DNA of 20,186 bases from an uncultured Oscillospiraceae bacterium (GTDB taxonomy: Bacteria > Bacillota > Clostridia > Oscillospirales > Oscillospiraceae), in NCBI GenBank assembly GCA_934631005.1, contig CAKTXA010000037.1:1-20186 (forward strand), given 5' to 3'. A model generated the notes under the pieces. The model was not told the origin of the DNA, ran no database searches, and saw only the letters and a program-made list of their open reading frames with translations. This document shows, in pieces, positions 13,649 through 19,874 of the stretch; position 1 is the stretch's first letter, and each line of letters opens with the position of its first letter. Made by a program: the position numbers and the translations under genes.

Positions 13649-13676
13649 ATTATGCACATCTCCCCGCTGATTGCAA
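13649..13676 (-). promoter_or_regulatory. Candidate promoter of the mutarotase-fold gene
   Basis: On the minus strand TTGCAA (13676-13671), 16 bp, CATAAT (13654-13649). It lies about 38 bases before ATG 13611. Confidence 0.55.
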
Positions 13677-13759
13677 GCAAAATGTCCCCCGGTGAATTAG
13701 CAAAACCCTCCGTCTGTGCTGTAGGGAAGGCAGCGCCTCCGCCGTCCCCCGGCGGCCGC

Positions 13760-13892
13760 GCTTACTTCTTCACTATTCACTATTACTTAGTAAAAGCCGC
13801 CCTCCGGCGGTCGCGCTGAGTGGTGCGGCAATTCGGAGCGCAGCGGAGAATTGTCATAGGCGGGATTCATTCCCGCCGTGAAATGATCAAAT
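13760..13892. repeat. Intergenic repeat next to the tRNA (repeat family copy 2)
   Basis: The first part (13761-13792) matches, inverted, the right arm of the repeat at 1763-1795 over about 30 bases. It is followed by short palindromes: GCCGCC-CTC-CGGCGG (13797-13811), a TTCGGAGCGCAGCGGAGAA segment, and GGCGGGA/TCCCGCC (13859-13877). No supported gene lies here; 13685-13760 shows nothing recognisable. Confidence 0.6.
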
Positions 13893-13895
13893 GGG

Positions 13896-13939
13896 ACCAA
13901 AAAGAAAGACACGACATACGTCGTGTCTTTCTTTTTGGT
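13896..13939. terminator. Long bidirectional terminator at the tRNA 3' end
   Basis: A perfect 20-bp inverted repeat (13896-13915 with 13920-13939, loop ATAC). The GC core GACACGAC/GTCGTGTC is flanked by AAAAAGAAA/TTTCTTTTT, so transcripts from either side gain a T tract. The right arm includes the tRNA's encoded CCA and discriminator base. Confidence 0.85.
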
Positions 13940-14012
13940 GGAGACTACTGGACTCGAACCAGTGACCTCATGCGTGTGAAGCATGCGCTCTAACCAGCTG
14001 AGCTAAGCCTCC
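13936..14012 (-). tRNA. tRNA-Val (anticodon CAC)
   Basis: The minus strand folds into a full cloverleaf: acceptor GGAGGCT/AGTCTCC (one G-T), D stem GCTC/GAGC with AGCTGGTTA loop, anticodon stem CATGC/GCATG with loop TTCACAC giving anticodon CAC, and T arm ACTGG-TTCGAGT-CCAGT. Discriminator A (13939) is followed by an encoded CCA (13936-13938). It reads GUG codons. The gene follows the CCA-adding-enzyme gene on the same strand by 41 bases and has its own promoter. Confidence 0.96.
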
Positions 14013-14023
14013 GTTGCCCGGTT

Positions 14024-14052
14024 ATTATAGCATCTGCGTTTTGAAAAATCAA
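14024..14052 (-). promoter_or_regulatory. Promoter of tRNA-Val
   Basis: On the minus strand TTGATT (14052-14047), 17 bp, TATAAT (14029-14024), 11 bases before the mature tRNA 5' end. The -35 box abuts the stop codon of the upstream gene; no terminator separates them, so read-through may also feed the tRNA. Confidence 0.8.
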
Positions 14053-14053
14053 C

Positions 14054-15169
14054 TTATTTTTTTGCGAATTTTTCGGCGAGCTGCAGCAGGCGCTCGCGGG
14101 TGTTATCCTCGGGGTGGGCGAGGACGTGCCGCAAAAGCGCCTGCAAGAGCTGGCCGACGGCGGCGCCGGTGAGGTGCGGGAAGTCCGCGCCCGTCACGGC
14201 GAGCTGGCGGAGCGTGACGCAGTCGCCGGAGGCACGGATCTGCCGCAAAAGCGCCGGGCAGCCCGCCAGCTCTGCGCAGACTTCGGCGACGTCCCAGCCC
14301 TCGCGGGCGACGATCATTTTCAGCGTCAGCGTGTCCGGCTGCGGTGAATACGACGCGGCGGCGCGCTCGATCAGGCGGCAGAGCTTTCCCGGCAGGCGCA
14401 TGGCGGCAGGATCGAATTCCGGCAGGCGCAGCTGCAGCGCCGCCCAGCGGGGCGTGTCCGCGGGCAGGGAAGCGAGGCCCTCCAGCGGCGGGCAGTGCCA
14501 CAGGCCGCACGCGGCCAGCATCCCGGCCTCGATCATCTCCTGCAAGGCCTGCGGGCGGGGGGAGAGGAGCGTTTTTTCCGCTTCGTCCCGCACGCGCTCG
14601 CGCGAGAGCCCGGCGCACGAGCCGGCAAGCGCGAGCGCGGCCTGCCGCGTCGCGTCATCCAGCCGAAAGCCGAGCTGCGCGGAAAAGCGCCACGCTCGCA
14701 GGATGCGCAGCGCGTCCTCGGAAAAGCGCTGCACGGGGTCGCCCACGCAGCGGATGATGCCCGCCCGCAGGTCGGCCTGCCCGCCGCAGACGTCATACAG
14801 CCGCCCGCGCAGGTCGCGGGCCATGGCGTTGACGGTGAAGTCGCGGCGCAGAAGATCCTCCTGCAAATCGGAGACGAACGAGACGGCCTGCGGGTGGCGG
14901 CTGTCAAGGTACGCGCCGTCGCGACGGAAGGTCGTGACCTCGGCCTGCGTGTCGGGCAGGAGCACCGTGACCGTGCCGTGCCGCACGCCGGTGGGGATGC
15001 AGCGGTCAAACAGCGCCAGCACCTGCTCCGGCCGGGCGGACGTGGCGACGTCCCAGTCGTGCGTTTCGCGGCCGAGCAGCGCGTCACGCACGCAGCCGCC
15101 GACATAATATGCCGCAAAGCCCGCCGCTTCCAGCACGGCGAGGATCTCATCCGGTTTTCTGCGCGCCAT
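14054..15169 (-). CDS. cca: CCA tRNA nucleotidyltransferase / poly(A) polymerase family protein
   Basis: A 371-residue class II nucleotidyltransferase. The head domain shows AYYVGGCVRDALLGR (GGxVRD, 20-34) and THDWDVATSA with the catalytic DxD pair at Asp38 and Asp40, then LLRRDFTVNAMARDL (the nucleotide-selecting RRDFxxNA region) and SEDALRILRAWRFSAQLGF. A helical neck and tail follow. The enzyme rebuilds or adds the 3' CCA of tRNAs using CTP and ATP without a template. CCA-adding and poly(A) enzymes share these motifs; in Clostridia lacking a separate poly(A) polymerase the CCA role is the usual one, and the neighbouring tRNA fits. AAAGGAG lies six bases before ATG 15169. It is divergent from murC. 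Confidence 0.9.
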   Translation of the reverse strand: MARRKPDEILAVLEAAGFAAYYVGGCVRDALLGRETHDWDVATSARPEQVLALFDRCIPTGVRHGTVTVLLPDTQAEVTTFRRDGAYLDSRHPQAVSFVSDLQEDLLRRDFTVNAMARDLRGRLYDVCGGQADLRAGIIRCVGDPVQRFSEDALRILRAWRFSAQLGFRLDDATRQAALALAGSCAGLSRERVRDEAEKTLLSPRPQALQEMIEAGMLAACGLWHCPPLEGLASLPADTPRWAALQLRLPEFDPAAMRLPGKLCRLIERAAASYSPQPDTLTLKMIVAREGWDVAEVCAELAGCPALLRQIRASGDCVTLRQLAVTGADFPHLTGAAVGQLLQALLRHVLAHPEDNTRERLLQLAEKFAKK

Positions 15170-15217
15170 ATGCCGCTCCTTTCTGCATCTATTTTACTAT
15201 GCAAGCGCAAAAATTCC

Positions 15218-15246
15218 TTGTATTATCAGGCAATACAGTATATAAT
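15218..15246 (+). promoter_or_regulatory. Promoter of murC
   Basis: TTGTAT (15218-15223), 17 bp, TATAAT (15241-15246). Predicted start near 15253 gives a leader of about 100 bases. Confidence 0.7.
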
Positions 15247-15305
15247 AATAAACCGTTGCTAAAATACTCGGGAAGGCCGAAATTTTCGGTTCGACTATTA
15301 TTATA
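15241..15305 (+). other. Inverted repeat across the murC promoter and leader
   Basis: TATAATAATA (15241-15250) with AACCG (15251-15255) pairs with CGGTT (15287-15291) and TATTATTATA (15296-15305), 15 bp with a 4-base bulge; a small CCGAAA/TTTCGG palindrome lies inside. The left arm contains the -10 box, so in RNA only the inner part would form. Confidence 0.5.
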
Positions 15306-15353
15306 AGAAGTGTTCCGCCTTCTTGCAAGTGCGGGATCATGGAGGCAATTCGT

Positions 15354-16733
15354 ATGGCGTCTGCAGCTGGCAGCTATCGCATCGAGGACTATCTGCGGCC
15401 CGGGATGCACGCGCATCTGGTCGGCATCGGCGGCGTTTCCATGCGCCCGCTGGGGCTGGTGCTGCGCAGCATGGGCATGGAGATCACGGGCTCGGACATG
15501 AACTCGTCCGTTTCCACGCAGGAGCTGATGGAAAAGGGCATCACCGTGCACATCGGCCACAGCGCCGAGAACATCGAGGGCGCGCAATGCATCATCCGCA
15601 CCGCCGCCGCCCACAACGACAACCCCGAGATCGCCGCGGCGCGCGCGGCGGGGCTGCCGATTTTTGAGCGCGCGCAGGCGTGGGGCTTTATCATGCGCGC
15701 CTACCGCAGCGCGATCTGCGTATCGGGCACGCACGGCAAAACGACCACCACGTCCATGCTGACGCATATCTTCCTGGAGGCCGGGCGCGACCCGACCGTG
15801 ATGATCGGCGGCTATCTGCCGCTGCTCGGCGCGGGGCACCGCGTGGGAAGCGGCGACACCATCATTCTGGAGAGCTGCGAATACTGCAACTCCTTCCTCA
15901 ATTTTTCGCCCACCACGGCGGTGGTGCTGGACATTGAGGCGGATCATCTGGACTTTTTCAAGGATCTGGCCGACGTGCAGGCGTCGTTCCGGAAATTCTG
16001 CGAGCTGGTGCCCGCGGGCGGGCAGATCATCGCCAACGGCGATGATGACAATACCCGCCGCGCGCTGGATGGTCTTTCGTACACCACGTTCGGCGTGAAG
16101 CCGGGCAACGATGTGCGCGGCACGAACTTCTCGGAGAATTTCAGCGAATTCGACGTGCTGGCGGGCGGCGAGCCGTACTGTCATCTGCACCTTTCCGTCA
16201 TTGGGCGGCACAACGCGATGAACGCGCTGGCGGCGTGCGCCGTGGCGTGGCGCGCGGGCATTTCCGGCGACGTGGCGGCGCGGGCGCTTTCGCAGTTCCG
16301 CGGCGCGGGGCGGCGGATGGAGTATAAGGGGAATTACCACGGCGCCGACGTCTACGACGATTACGCCCACCACCCGGGCGAGATGCACGCGCTGCTCGAG
16401 GCGGCGCGCATGATGGGCTATCAGCGCATCATCTGCGCGTTCCAGCCGCACACGTACACGCGCACGAAGGCGCTGTTTGACGACTTTGTGCGGGAGCTGA
16501 AAACGGTCGACCTGCCGGTGCTCACCGACATTTACGCCGCACGCGAGTCGAACACCATCGGCATCAGCTCGCAGGATCTGGCGGCGCAGATCCCCGGCAG
16601 CGTCTACTGCCCGGGTCTGCCGGACGTGACGCGCTTCCTGCGCGAAAACGCCCGCGCCGGCGACCTCATCCTCACCGTCGGCGCAGGCGACATTTATAAG
16701 GCAGGCGACAGCCTGCTGCGCGAGCCCGAATAA
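15354..16733 (+). CDS. murC: UDP-N-acetylmuramate--L-alanine ligase
   Basis: This cytosolic Mur ligase adds L-alanine to UDP-MurNAc with ATP, the first step in building the peptidoglycan stem peptide. The N-terminal Rossmann domain carries HLVGIGGVSMRPLGLVL; the central ATPase domain has the P-loop GTHGKTTTTSM and ILESCEYCNSFL and DIEADHLDFF motifs; NGDDDNTRRAL, IGRHNAMNALAA, YDDYAHHPGEM and FQPHTYTRTKAL are typical of MurC rather than MurD-F. Length (459 residues) is normal. ATG 15354 has GGAGG eight bases upstream; an in-frame ATG at 15339 has only a weak site. It stands alone with its own terminator rather than in a dcw cluster, and is divergent from cca. Confidence 0.95.
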   Translation: MASAAGSYRIEDYLRPGMHAHLVGIGGVSMRPLGLVLRSMGMEITGSDMNSSVSTQELMEKGITVHIGHSAENIEGAQCIIRTAAAHNDNPEIAAARAAGLPIFERAQAWGFIMRAYRSAICVSGTHGKTTTTSMLTHIFLEAGRDPTVMIGGYLPLLGAGHRVGSGDTIILESCEYCNSFLNFSPTTAVVLDIEADHLDFFKDLADVQASFRKFCELVPAGGQIIANGDDDNTRRALDGLSYTTFGVKPGNDVRGTNFSENFSEFDVLAGGEPYCHLHLSVIGRHNAMNALAACAVAWRAGISGDVAARALSQFRGAGRRMEYKGNYHGADVYDDYAHHPGEMHALLEAARMMGYQRIICAFQPHTYTRTKALFDDFVRELKTVDLPVLTDIYAARESNTIGISSQDLAAQIPGSVYCPGLPDVTRFLRENARAGDLILTVGAGDIYKAGDSLLREPE

Positions 16734-16737
16734 TGCG

Positions 16738-16770
16738 CAGCGCCGCGAGCAACGCTCGCGGCGCGTTTTC
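16738..16770 (+). terminator. Intrinsic terminator of murC
   Basis: Perfect 11-bp stem GCGCCGCGAGC (16740-16750) / GCTCGCGGCGC (16754-16764), loop AAC, followed by GTTTTC. Confidence 0.85.
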
Positions 16771-16772
16771 TG

Positions 16773-17402
16773 TCAATTCTGACGGCTGGCCATCAGGCTT
16801 TCGTACAGCGCCTGCGTTTCGAAAACGTTTACGCGCAGGGTCGCGGTGCAGGTATGGACCTCAAAGCCGTCCTCATCATATGTTTTGTTGTCCTTCGCGC
16901 TGTAGCTGACGCGGCAGTAGCCCTCGGGGAGCTCGACCTCCCACTGAGATCCGCCGTCTGCGGGATCGCCCTGTTCGGAAAGCGCCTGATAGACCGCCTC
17001 CTCGTCGGCAAAGCCGCCGTAGAGCATCGCGGCGAATACGATCTGCTGCTTCCAGTCTGACCACCGGAATTGGTCCGAATCTTTGTGCTGCACAAAGGCC
17101 GTGTACAGCAGCCGCCCCTCCGGCAGCCCGACGCTGGAGATACTTGCCACAAACACGCCGTCCTCCGGCTCATCGGGACTTTCCGGCGCGCGGCGGATGG
17201 TGTAGCTGACGTGATTCTCCTGCTGCGAATACGTTTCGTCCTCGCTGACGCTTCCCGGCAGCCCGGCTTTGGCCAGCGTCTCGTTGACCGCCGCCGCATC
17301 GAGCGGAAATGTGGTAAATTTCCGGCTCTTCTGGCAGCCGGCCAGCATGCAGAGAATGCCGAGCGCACTGAGGAAAACAAAAACCCAATTTGTCCGTTTC
17401 AT
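16773..17402 (-). CDS. Putative lipoprotein of unknown function
   Basis: A 209-residue protein. The N-terminus is a lipoprotein signal (MKRTNWVFVFLSALGILCML) with lipobox LAGC and lipidated Cys23, so it should be anchored outside the cytoplasmic membrane. The mature part is acidic and strand-rich, with segments such as VSYTIRRAPESPDEPEDGVFVASISSVG and a QALSEQGDPADGGSQWEVELPEGYCRVSY stretch; I do not recognise a family. ATG 17402 has GGGGAGGG about five bases upstream. It is transcribed alone, convergent with murC and after the Crp-family gene on the same strand, from its own promoter. No enzymatic motif is evident. Confidence 0.8.
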   Translation of the reverse strand: MKRTNWVFVFLSALGILCMLAGCQKSRKFTTFPLDAAAVNETLAKAGLPGSVSEDETYSQQENHVSYTIRRAPESPDEPEDGVFVASISSVGLPEGRLLYTAFVQHKDSDQFRWSDWKQQIVFAAMLYGGFADEEAVYQALSEQGDPADGGSQWEVELPEGYCRVSYSAKDNKTYDEDGFEVHTCTATLRVNVFETQALYESLMASRQN

Positions 17403-17446
17403 ACGATCCCTCCCCGATCGCCGGGTCGCCTCCCGCCTACGATCTC

Positions 17447-17476
17447 AGTATACCAGAGCCTTACGGGAGCTGGCAA
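17447..17476 (-). promoter_or_regulatory. Promoter of the lipoprotein gene
   Basis: On the minus strand TTGCCA (17476-17471), 18 bp, TATACT (17452-17447), placed just after the stop of the Crp-family gene. Confidence 0.6.
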
Positions 17477-17485
17477 GCGCGATAT

Positions 17486-18124
17486 TTATTCCGCCCGCAG
17501 GGTGAATTCGTTTTTGTGCCAGTCCAGCAGGCCGTCGGCGCGCATTTTGCTGAGCTCTTTGGAGAGGGCGGTGCGGTCTACGCCCAGGTAATCGGCCAGC
17601 TGCTGGCGGTCGAAGGGGATGCGGAACGTCCGCGCCCCGGCGCGCACGCTCTGCGCGGAGAGATACGTCAGGAGCCTGCCGCGGATCGTTTTGGACGCGG
17701 TGCAGAAGATGCGCTCGGACAGCGCGAGATTTTTCTGCGCGCACAGGCGCAGCAGATTCTCCGTGAGCACGCGGCCCGCGTCCGGCGGCATGGCGCGCAG
17801 CGCCGTCTGCACGTCCAGCAGCCACACCTCGGCCGGCTCGGCGCACACGGCGTCCACCATCATGGCAAGGCCGCCGAGCGCATACGTCTCGCCGAACGCG
17901 CCGCCCGCGGCGACGCTGCCGAGAATGCTGCGGTTGCCCCAGAGGTCGTTGCTTTCAATGTGCACGCGGCCGGACTTCACCAGCCCCAGCCGCCGCGTCA
18001 CGTCCCCGGCGTGCAGGATGACGGCGCCCTTTTCATACCGCCGCAGCTGCAGCGCACTGCCCTCCAGCCACGAGAGCGCGTCGGGCGAAAGCCCGGAGAA
18101 AAGCCGAAATTCAAAAAGCTCCAT
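17486..18124 (-). CDS. Crp/Fnr-family transcriptional regulator
   Basis: A 212-residue regulator. Residues about 10-115 form the cyclic-nucleotide-binding-like beta barrel (YEKGAVILHAGDVTRRLGLVKSGRVHIES, GAFGETYAL), a long helix follows (about 118-145), and the C-terminal winged HTH ends with FDRQQLADYLGVDRTALSKELSKMRADGLLD. The Fnr N-terminal Cys cluster is absent, and the barrel lacks a clear cAMP-binding RTA-type motif, so the effector is not cAMP or a classical Fe-S cluster. Divergence from a ferredoxin-like gene resembles the HcpR-type arrangement (nitrosative/redox stress control of hcp and a ferredoxin), but no hcp is in the window, so this is only a lead. Confidence 0.88.
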   Translation of the reverse strand: MELFEFRLFSGLSPDALSWLEGSALQLRRYEKGAVILHAGDVTRRLGLVKSGRVHIESNDLWGNRSILGSVAAGGAFGETYALGGLAMMVDAVCAEPAEVWLLDVQTALRAMPPDAGRVLTENLLRLCAQKNLALSERIFCTASKTIRGRLLTYLSAQSVRAGARTFRIPFDRQQLADYLGVDRTALSKELSKMRADGLLDWHKNEFTLRAE

Positions 18125-18144
18125 AAAAACCTCATTTCGTTGCT

Positions 18145-18196
18145 TTGACCACGAAAATTCTGACGTCAGTATACTATACTATGGCCATAAGGTCAA
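18145..18196. promoter_or_regulatory. Symmetric bidirectional promoter for the Crp-family gene and the ferredoxin operon
   Basis: TTGACC (18145-18150) and GGTCAA (18191-18196) are inverted -35 boxes. Between them AGTATACT (18168-18175) is a perfect palindrome giving a TATACT -10 on both strands: minus spacing is 17 bp, plus spacing 19 bp. A perfect CTGACGTCAG palindrome (18160-18169) lies beside it at the minus-strand start site. The minus promoter is strong on paper; the plus one is weaker because of its spacer. Confidence 0.65.
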
Positions 18197-18252
18197 GTAA
18201 CCGATGATCAAATTGGCAAGAGCCGTCAGCGAGAGATTTTGGCCCAAATGAA

Positions 18253-18351
18253 AGTTTGGAAAACGCAGGAATACTTTGTGTATTTCGCGTTTTTCAAACT
18301 GCACAGTTGGGACAAAAGATCCGCTGAGGGCCGCAGACATTTGATCAGCGG
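18253..18351 (+). other. Structured leader of the ferredoxin operon
   Basis: A 21-bp stem with one bulge and two G-T wobbles (18253-18274 with 18280-18300, loop TTTGT) is followed by a second stem CCGCTGA/TCAGCGG (18321-18351) just before the ribosome binding site. Nine-base arms TGATCAAAT (18205-18213) and ATTTGATCA (18339-18347) enclose the region. No T run follows, so they are not obvious terminators. Confidence 0.5.
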
Positions 18352-18369
18352 TTACGCAGGGAGGGATGT

Positions 18370-18654
18370 ATGATGATTCTGGACGGCTGTCAGGGGAAGC
18401 CCCGCACCCCGACGATTTTGGATAAGACGTGCCCCCAGTGCGGGCACGAGATCGAGATGTTCTCGACCGACACCGAAATGCGCTGCGAGCACTGCGGCTT
18501 CACGGTGTATAACGACACGCTCAGCTGCGTGCAGTGGTGCAAATACGCGAGAAAATGCGTGGGCGACGAGATGTACGAGACGATGATGAAGATCGCGGCG
18601 AAGCAGAAAGAGGAAGCCGCCGCGGCGCGCAGGCGAAAGCAGGAGGAACGATAA
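18370..18654 (+). CDS. Small Cys-rich zinc-ribbon/rubredoxin-like protein
   Basis: A 94-residue protein. CPQCGHE (Cys21, Cys24) and CEHCGF (Cys39, Cys42) form a zinc ribbon; a second cluster CVQWCKYARKCVG (Cys53, Cys57, Cys63) follows, and the C-terminus is a charged helix (KQKEEAAAARRRKQEER). The second triad may bind metal together with Cys7. GGAGGG precedes two consecutive ATGs (18370, 18373), either of which could start. It ends directly before the ferredoxin gene (TAA then ATG), so the two are coupled. I know no assigned function; metal-binding accessory or redox partner are both possible. Confidence 0.8.
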   Translation: MMILDGCQGKPRTPTILDKTCPQCGHEIEMFSTDTEMRCEHCGFTVYNDTLSCVQWCKYARKCVGDEMYETMMKIAAKQKEEAAAARRRKQEER

Positions 18655-19356
18655 ATGGTACGTAAGATCATTCAGATCGACGAGGGAAAATGCAACGGCT
18701 GCGGCGCGTGCGCCGCGGCGTGCCACGAGGGCGCGATCGGCATGGTGGACGGCAAGGCGAAGCTCCTGCGCGAGGACTACTGCGACGGGCTGGGCGACTG
18801 CCTGCCCGCGTGCCCGGTGGACGCCATCCACTTTGTAGAGCGCGAGGCCCCGGCGTATGACGAGCAGGCCGTGCTGGCCGCCAAGCAGAAAAAAGCTGCG
18901 GCGCACGGCGGCTGCCCCGGCGCGCGGATGCGCACGATGCACCCGGCGGCGCAGACGGCGGAAGCGGCGCCCGTGCAGGACGCGCCGTCGCAGCTCGGCC
19001 AGTGGCCGTGCCAAATTAAACTCGTGCCGGTGAACGCGCCGTATTTTGACGGGGCGAAGCTGCTCATCGCGGCGGACTGCACGGCGTATGCCTACGCGCG
19101 GATGCACGAAAAATTTATGCGCGGCCGCATCACCCTCATCGGCTGCCCGAAGCTGGACGGTGTGGACTACGCCGAAAAGCTGACGGACATTCTGACCCGG
19201 AACGACGTCAAAAGCGTCACGGTCGTGCGCATGGAGGTCCCCTGCTGCGGCGGACTGGAGTATGCAGCCAAAACAGCGCTGCAAAACAGCGGCAAGCTGG
19301 TGCCCTGGAAGGTCGTGACCGTGTCCGTGGATGGGAAGATTTTGGAGGAGACGTAA
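18655..19356 (+). CDS. 4Fe-4S ferredoxin-type protein with extended Cys-bearing C-terminal domain
   Basis: A 233-residue cytosolic protein. The N-terminal ferredoxin domain has CNGCGACAAAC (Cys13, 16, 19, 23) and CDGLGDCLPAC (Cys43, 49, 53), a set expected to hold up to two 4Fe-4S clusters, although the second motif has one Cys fewer than the classical pattern. A linker rich in Ala/Gln (about 70-115) follows, then a domain with ADCTAYAYARMH, LIGCPKLDGVDYAEKL and VPCCGGLEYA that could bind another cofactor. GGAGGAA precedes ATG 18655 directly after the stop of the small Cys-rich gene. Redox or electron-transfer function is well supported; partner and pathway are not visible. The divergent Crp-family gene suggests redox-linked control. 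Confidence 0.85.
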   Translation: MVRKIIQIDEGKCNGCGACAAACHEGAIGMVDGKAKLLREDYCDGLGDCLPACPVDAIHFVEREAPAYDEQAVLAAKQKKAAAHGGCPGARMRTMHPAAQTAEAAPVQDAPSQLGQWPCQIKLVPVNAPYFDGAKLLIAADCTAYAYARMHEKFMRGRITLIGCPKLDGVDYAEKLTDILTRNDVKSVTVVRMEVPCCGGLEYAAKTALQNSGKLVPWKVVTVSVDGKILEET

Positions 19357-19366
19357 AGATAGTTCT

Positions 19367-19816
19367 GTAGGGGCCGATGACCACATCGGCCCTCTTCGTT
19401 CTTAGTCGTAACGTAGGGGAGGGGCTTGCCCCTCCCGTGCGGTACACCCCTACAAATCGGAACGCACCCCGGCGAATCCGTAGAATCTTACAGGTTCGCC
19501 GTAGGGGAGGGGTTCTACCCCTCCCGCGCGGTACGGCATCACAAATCCGTACGCATGATGGCGACCTCGTAAAATCCCGTAGGGGCCGATGACCACATCG
19601 GCCCGTGCGGTAGAAACCATTGTTTTTACGAGACCCATCGGCGAATCCGATGGTGCCCTACGGGAGGGGTAGAACCCCTCCCCTACGTCCGAATAAGGGG
19701 TGCGGTGTGCGGGCCGATGTGGTCATCGGCCCCTACAAGGTGCGTACCATGTCACAGGGGTGCATACGAATTTGCAGCGCCGTACCGGCGGGAGGGGCAA
19801 GCCCCTCCCCTACATT
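19367..19816. repeat. Cluster of seven REP-like palindromes in two families
   Basis: Family A: GTAGG + GGCCGATG-acca-CATCGGCC at 19367-19392 and 19579-19604, inverted at 19711-19736. Family B: GTAGGGGAGGGG + CCCCTCCC at 19413-19436 and 19501-19525, inverted at 19662-19687 and 19790-19813. The first four units point right and the last three left, around a CATCGG/CCGATG hairpin (19637-19653). CGGCGAA/TTCGCCG (19472-19503) forms another. No credible gene lies in this ~470-base stretch. The first unit, followed by TCTTCGTTCTT, may terminate the ferredoxin operon. Confidence 0.85.
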
Positions 19817-19865
19817 ACGACGAAAAACAAAGAAGCACGGTGTTCCCATTTGGGAACACCGTGCT
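19783..19865. repeat. Repeat-plus-terminator unit, copy 2
   Basis: Matches 6826-6899: the inverted family B palindrome, the CCCTAC-TTACGACGAAAAA block and a hairpin with CACGGTG..CACCGTG arms, again at the 3' end of a minus-strand gene. This copy is the better preserved one. Confidence 0.75.
19824..19865 (-). terminator. Terminator of the SLH-domain gene
   Basis: Perfect 15-bp stem AGCACGGTGTTCCCA (19834-19848) / TGGGAACACCGTGCT (19851-19865), followed on the minus strand by TCTTTGTTTTT. Confidence 0.9.
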
Positions 19866-19874
19866 CTTTCTCAT

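Noticed and set aside
13612..13680. Longer N-terminus of the mutarotase-fold protein
   Set aside because: The extra 23 residues are encoded across the candidate promoter, and ATG 13611 has a good ribosome binding site and starts exactly at the fold's first strand.
13787..13984. Minus-strand frame of 65 codons overlapping the tRNA
   Set aside because: It runs through the 3' part of the tRNA-Val and the adjacent repeat; the VTGSSPVVST string is the familiar false translation of a tRNA T arm. No ribosome binding site.
19367..19816. Possible CRISPR array
   Set aside because: Units are palindromes of two families, irregularly spaced, in both orientations, with no cas genes and no uniform spacers.
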